Positions 62,401 through 64,000 of a DNA stretch of 64,000 nt are shown here, piece after piece. The stretch comes from Burhinus oedicnemus (lineage: Eukaryota; Chordata; Aves; Charadriiformes; Burhinidae), in the NCBI GenBank assembly GCA_008921705.1, contig VFFE01007724.1:779686-843685 (forward strand). Reading direction: 5' to 3'. The notes beneath the pieces are model-generated. The model had not been told where the DNA came from. It ran no database searches and saw only the letters and a list, made by a program, of their open reading frames with translations. A program made the translations under genes and the position numbers. The first letter of the stretch is position 1, and the number at the start of each line of letters is the position of its first letter.

Positions 62401-64000
62401 TAGAACATCAAAATTGTCATGCTGTCCTTGGCTGAGAGACTTTTCCCCTGACCTCATTTAGATTCCTAACAGATCGTGTCCAACCTTACAGCAGTATAAG
62501 GGTTGGGGAAAATAAAGACAGCAGAGAGGAAGACAAGAAAGGAAGTAATTTCCTGACTCTTCATAGCAAAGACTCTGGAAGTGACTCAAAGTCCCTCTAG
62601 TTCCCCCAAAACCTTGTTCACCTAGAAAACAGACATCTAAGTATTATCCCCAAAAATAAATGGATACCTCCCACCTCAGAGGAAGAGTTCATCTGGGAAT
62701 TGGATTAATTTGAGGTCCAAAGAGCTGATCAGATGTCTGCACATGGGCAGAGTAGGCAGTTGTCTAGAAGATTGTCAAGAGCAGCAAAAGATCTCTGGCT
62801 TTGCTTCCTGCCTTGCATATACCCAAACCCTGGGAAACCAGGTTTGATGCTGCTGCTGTTGCTGAAGACGTGATGGTGTGGCTGGAGGCCTGGCTCTACA
62901 AGAAGCAGCAGTATCTTTGTTCCCCTTTCTTTATCCAAACCATCTCCATAGCAGCAGGGAGCAGACTACCTTGCTTTCAAGACCACTTCACTTGCTTTTT
63001 GTACCACTCTCATCCCTTCCTACTGTTAATCCATCCTGTGGCAGGGTCAGTCCTGTTCCAGCCAGGTCTTTTCTTTCTTCTTTAGGTTGACATAACTGAT
63101 TTCTTTTTACAGTGCTGAAAATCCTTGGCATGGGCCTGCTGAAACAGTCCTCTCCTCTAAGCCCTGGCAACATTTCCCTGACTCTGGGAAGAGCTGATAC
63201 TTTTCCTTGCTATATGCTACTACTTTTTCCCATTCTTCACTCATGTCATTTGTGATCCTAAAAGAATCAACAATTGCTAGTCTGATACAGATGTGCTTTA
63301 ATCTGTTCATCTATTCAAAGGCCATCTCAGTCCAAAAGTGGAAGCATAATTTCAAAGGCTTAATGATCCCCCTCCCTATAAAATAATAACAGTGTAGTAG
63401 CACACTGGCATGAACATTAGGGAAAATCACACATTTGGGAATGAAGGAGCTGAGGTGCTTTACCTGTAGTATTATAATTAAAAGGGTACACCTTCTCTGG
63501 GTAGACAGACGCTTAGATTAGGCTGTGCTGTGTTTAATCTGATATTCAGTCTGATTTTCCTTTCTGAGGCTTTTTTAAATTTTACCTACTCACTTTTCCC
63601 ACTCTATAGACACAAAAATAGTTTACAAGTTCCGTGTCGAAAAATTAGACCCTTTGATCACTTTGTGCTATGTAGAAGCCAGACAAAGAAGAACTGAAAA
63701 GGATCCTGGCTGAGTCTGGAGCATGACTCTTAAGAAGAAAGAATGATATAAGAAAGGCAGTATTTTTGGGGAAAAGAAAAGCAAAAGGACAAAGTTATTG
63801 ATCCATATGTGACTGACTAAAACCAGGCTTCCAATTCATATGAACTTGGGGAGCCATTAGTTGGTTAAAAAAACAGAGTAGCTCTTGGAATTATATCAAA
63901 GCCATTTCTGCCAAGGATTTAGAGCTGGATTGTGCAACAGGCAGCTGTAAAACAAGTGACCAGGAATGAAGGATTGAGGAAATGGAGAATAATATCTGCT
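59461..64000. other. Non-coding interval
   Basis: No gene is recognised. The longest frame (60403-60795, plus, 130 codons) encodes a Phe/Leu-rich sequence with no family resemblance and no codon bias that I can see, so I leave it out. The segment 61812-61838 resembles copy B of the unassigned repeat. Nothing else stands out. Confidence 0.55.

Noticed and set aside
1..64000. CRISPR array, operon, riboswitch, bacterial promoter or phage structures
   Set aside because: Tandem arrays here have no spacer structure and the genome is vertebrate. None of these feature types is expected or seen.

Overview
This window looks like avian nuclear DNA and contains no protein-coding or structural RNA gene that I can support. 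Three things point to a bird. There are several CR1 LINE copies ending in the octamer tail ATTCTGTG or ATTCTATG. There is a solo LTR of a type I know from bird genomes, beginning TGTAGTGGGTTGGCC on this strand. The background is AT-rich and CpG-poor, with only small microsatellites. It reads as a gene desert or part of a very long intron. The host gene, species and chromosome cannot be named from the sequence. Open frames of 60-165 codons are common on both strands, but none shows a recognisable domain, splice context or codon signature except those inside CR1 copies.

Layout. 0-7.3 kb: a short young CR1 3' end (minus, 1947-2206), a 21-bp minisatellite, a homeobox-motif-rich AT stretch near 4.3-4.6 kb and a very old CR1 tail (minus, 7133-7280). 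7.3-19.7 kb: mostly unique sequence with a 15-bp perfect hairpin (9803-9841), a (TG)n run, a MIR-like relic, a 0.55-kb pyrimidine-rich strand (14.0-14.5 kb), a 74% GC islet (16.64-16.83 kb) and an old CR1/L3-like copy (minus, 17485-17870). 19.7-21.2 kb: the largest element, a 1.5-kb 5'-truncated CR1 with a dead reverse transcriptase. 21.2-32.3 kb: unique sequence with CpG-retaining and octamer-rich candidate enhancers. 32.3-32.9 kb: a second CR1 subfamily (minus). 32.9-49.9 kb: unique sequence with minisatellites and a second CpG-retaining candidate. 49.9-55.9 kb: a CR1 scrap lacking its 3' end, an 89-bp tandem duplication and a heavily deleted old CR1. 58.7-59.5 kb: a complete solo LTR with a perfect 5-bp target duplication. 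The rest to 64 kb is unremarkable.

Nothing here behaves as a multi-gene system. The best leads are a short repeat motif scattered through the window that I cannot assign to a family, several candidate conserved noncoding elements, and the exactly bounded solo LTR. Recognisable mobile elements add up to roughly 4.4 kb (about 7%) by summing the intervals below. Older relics probably raise this.
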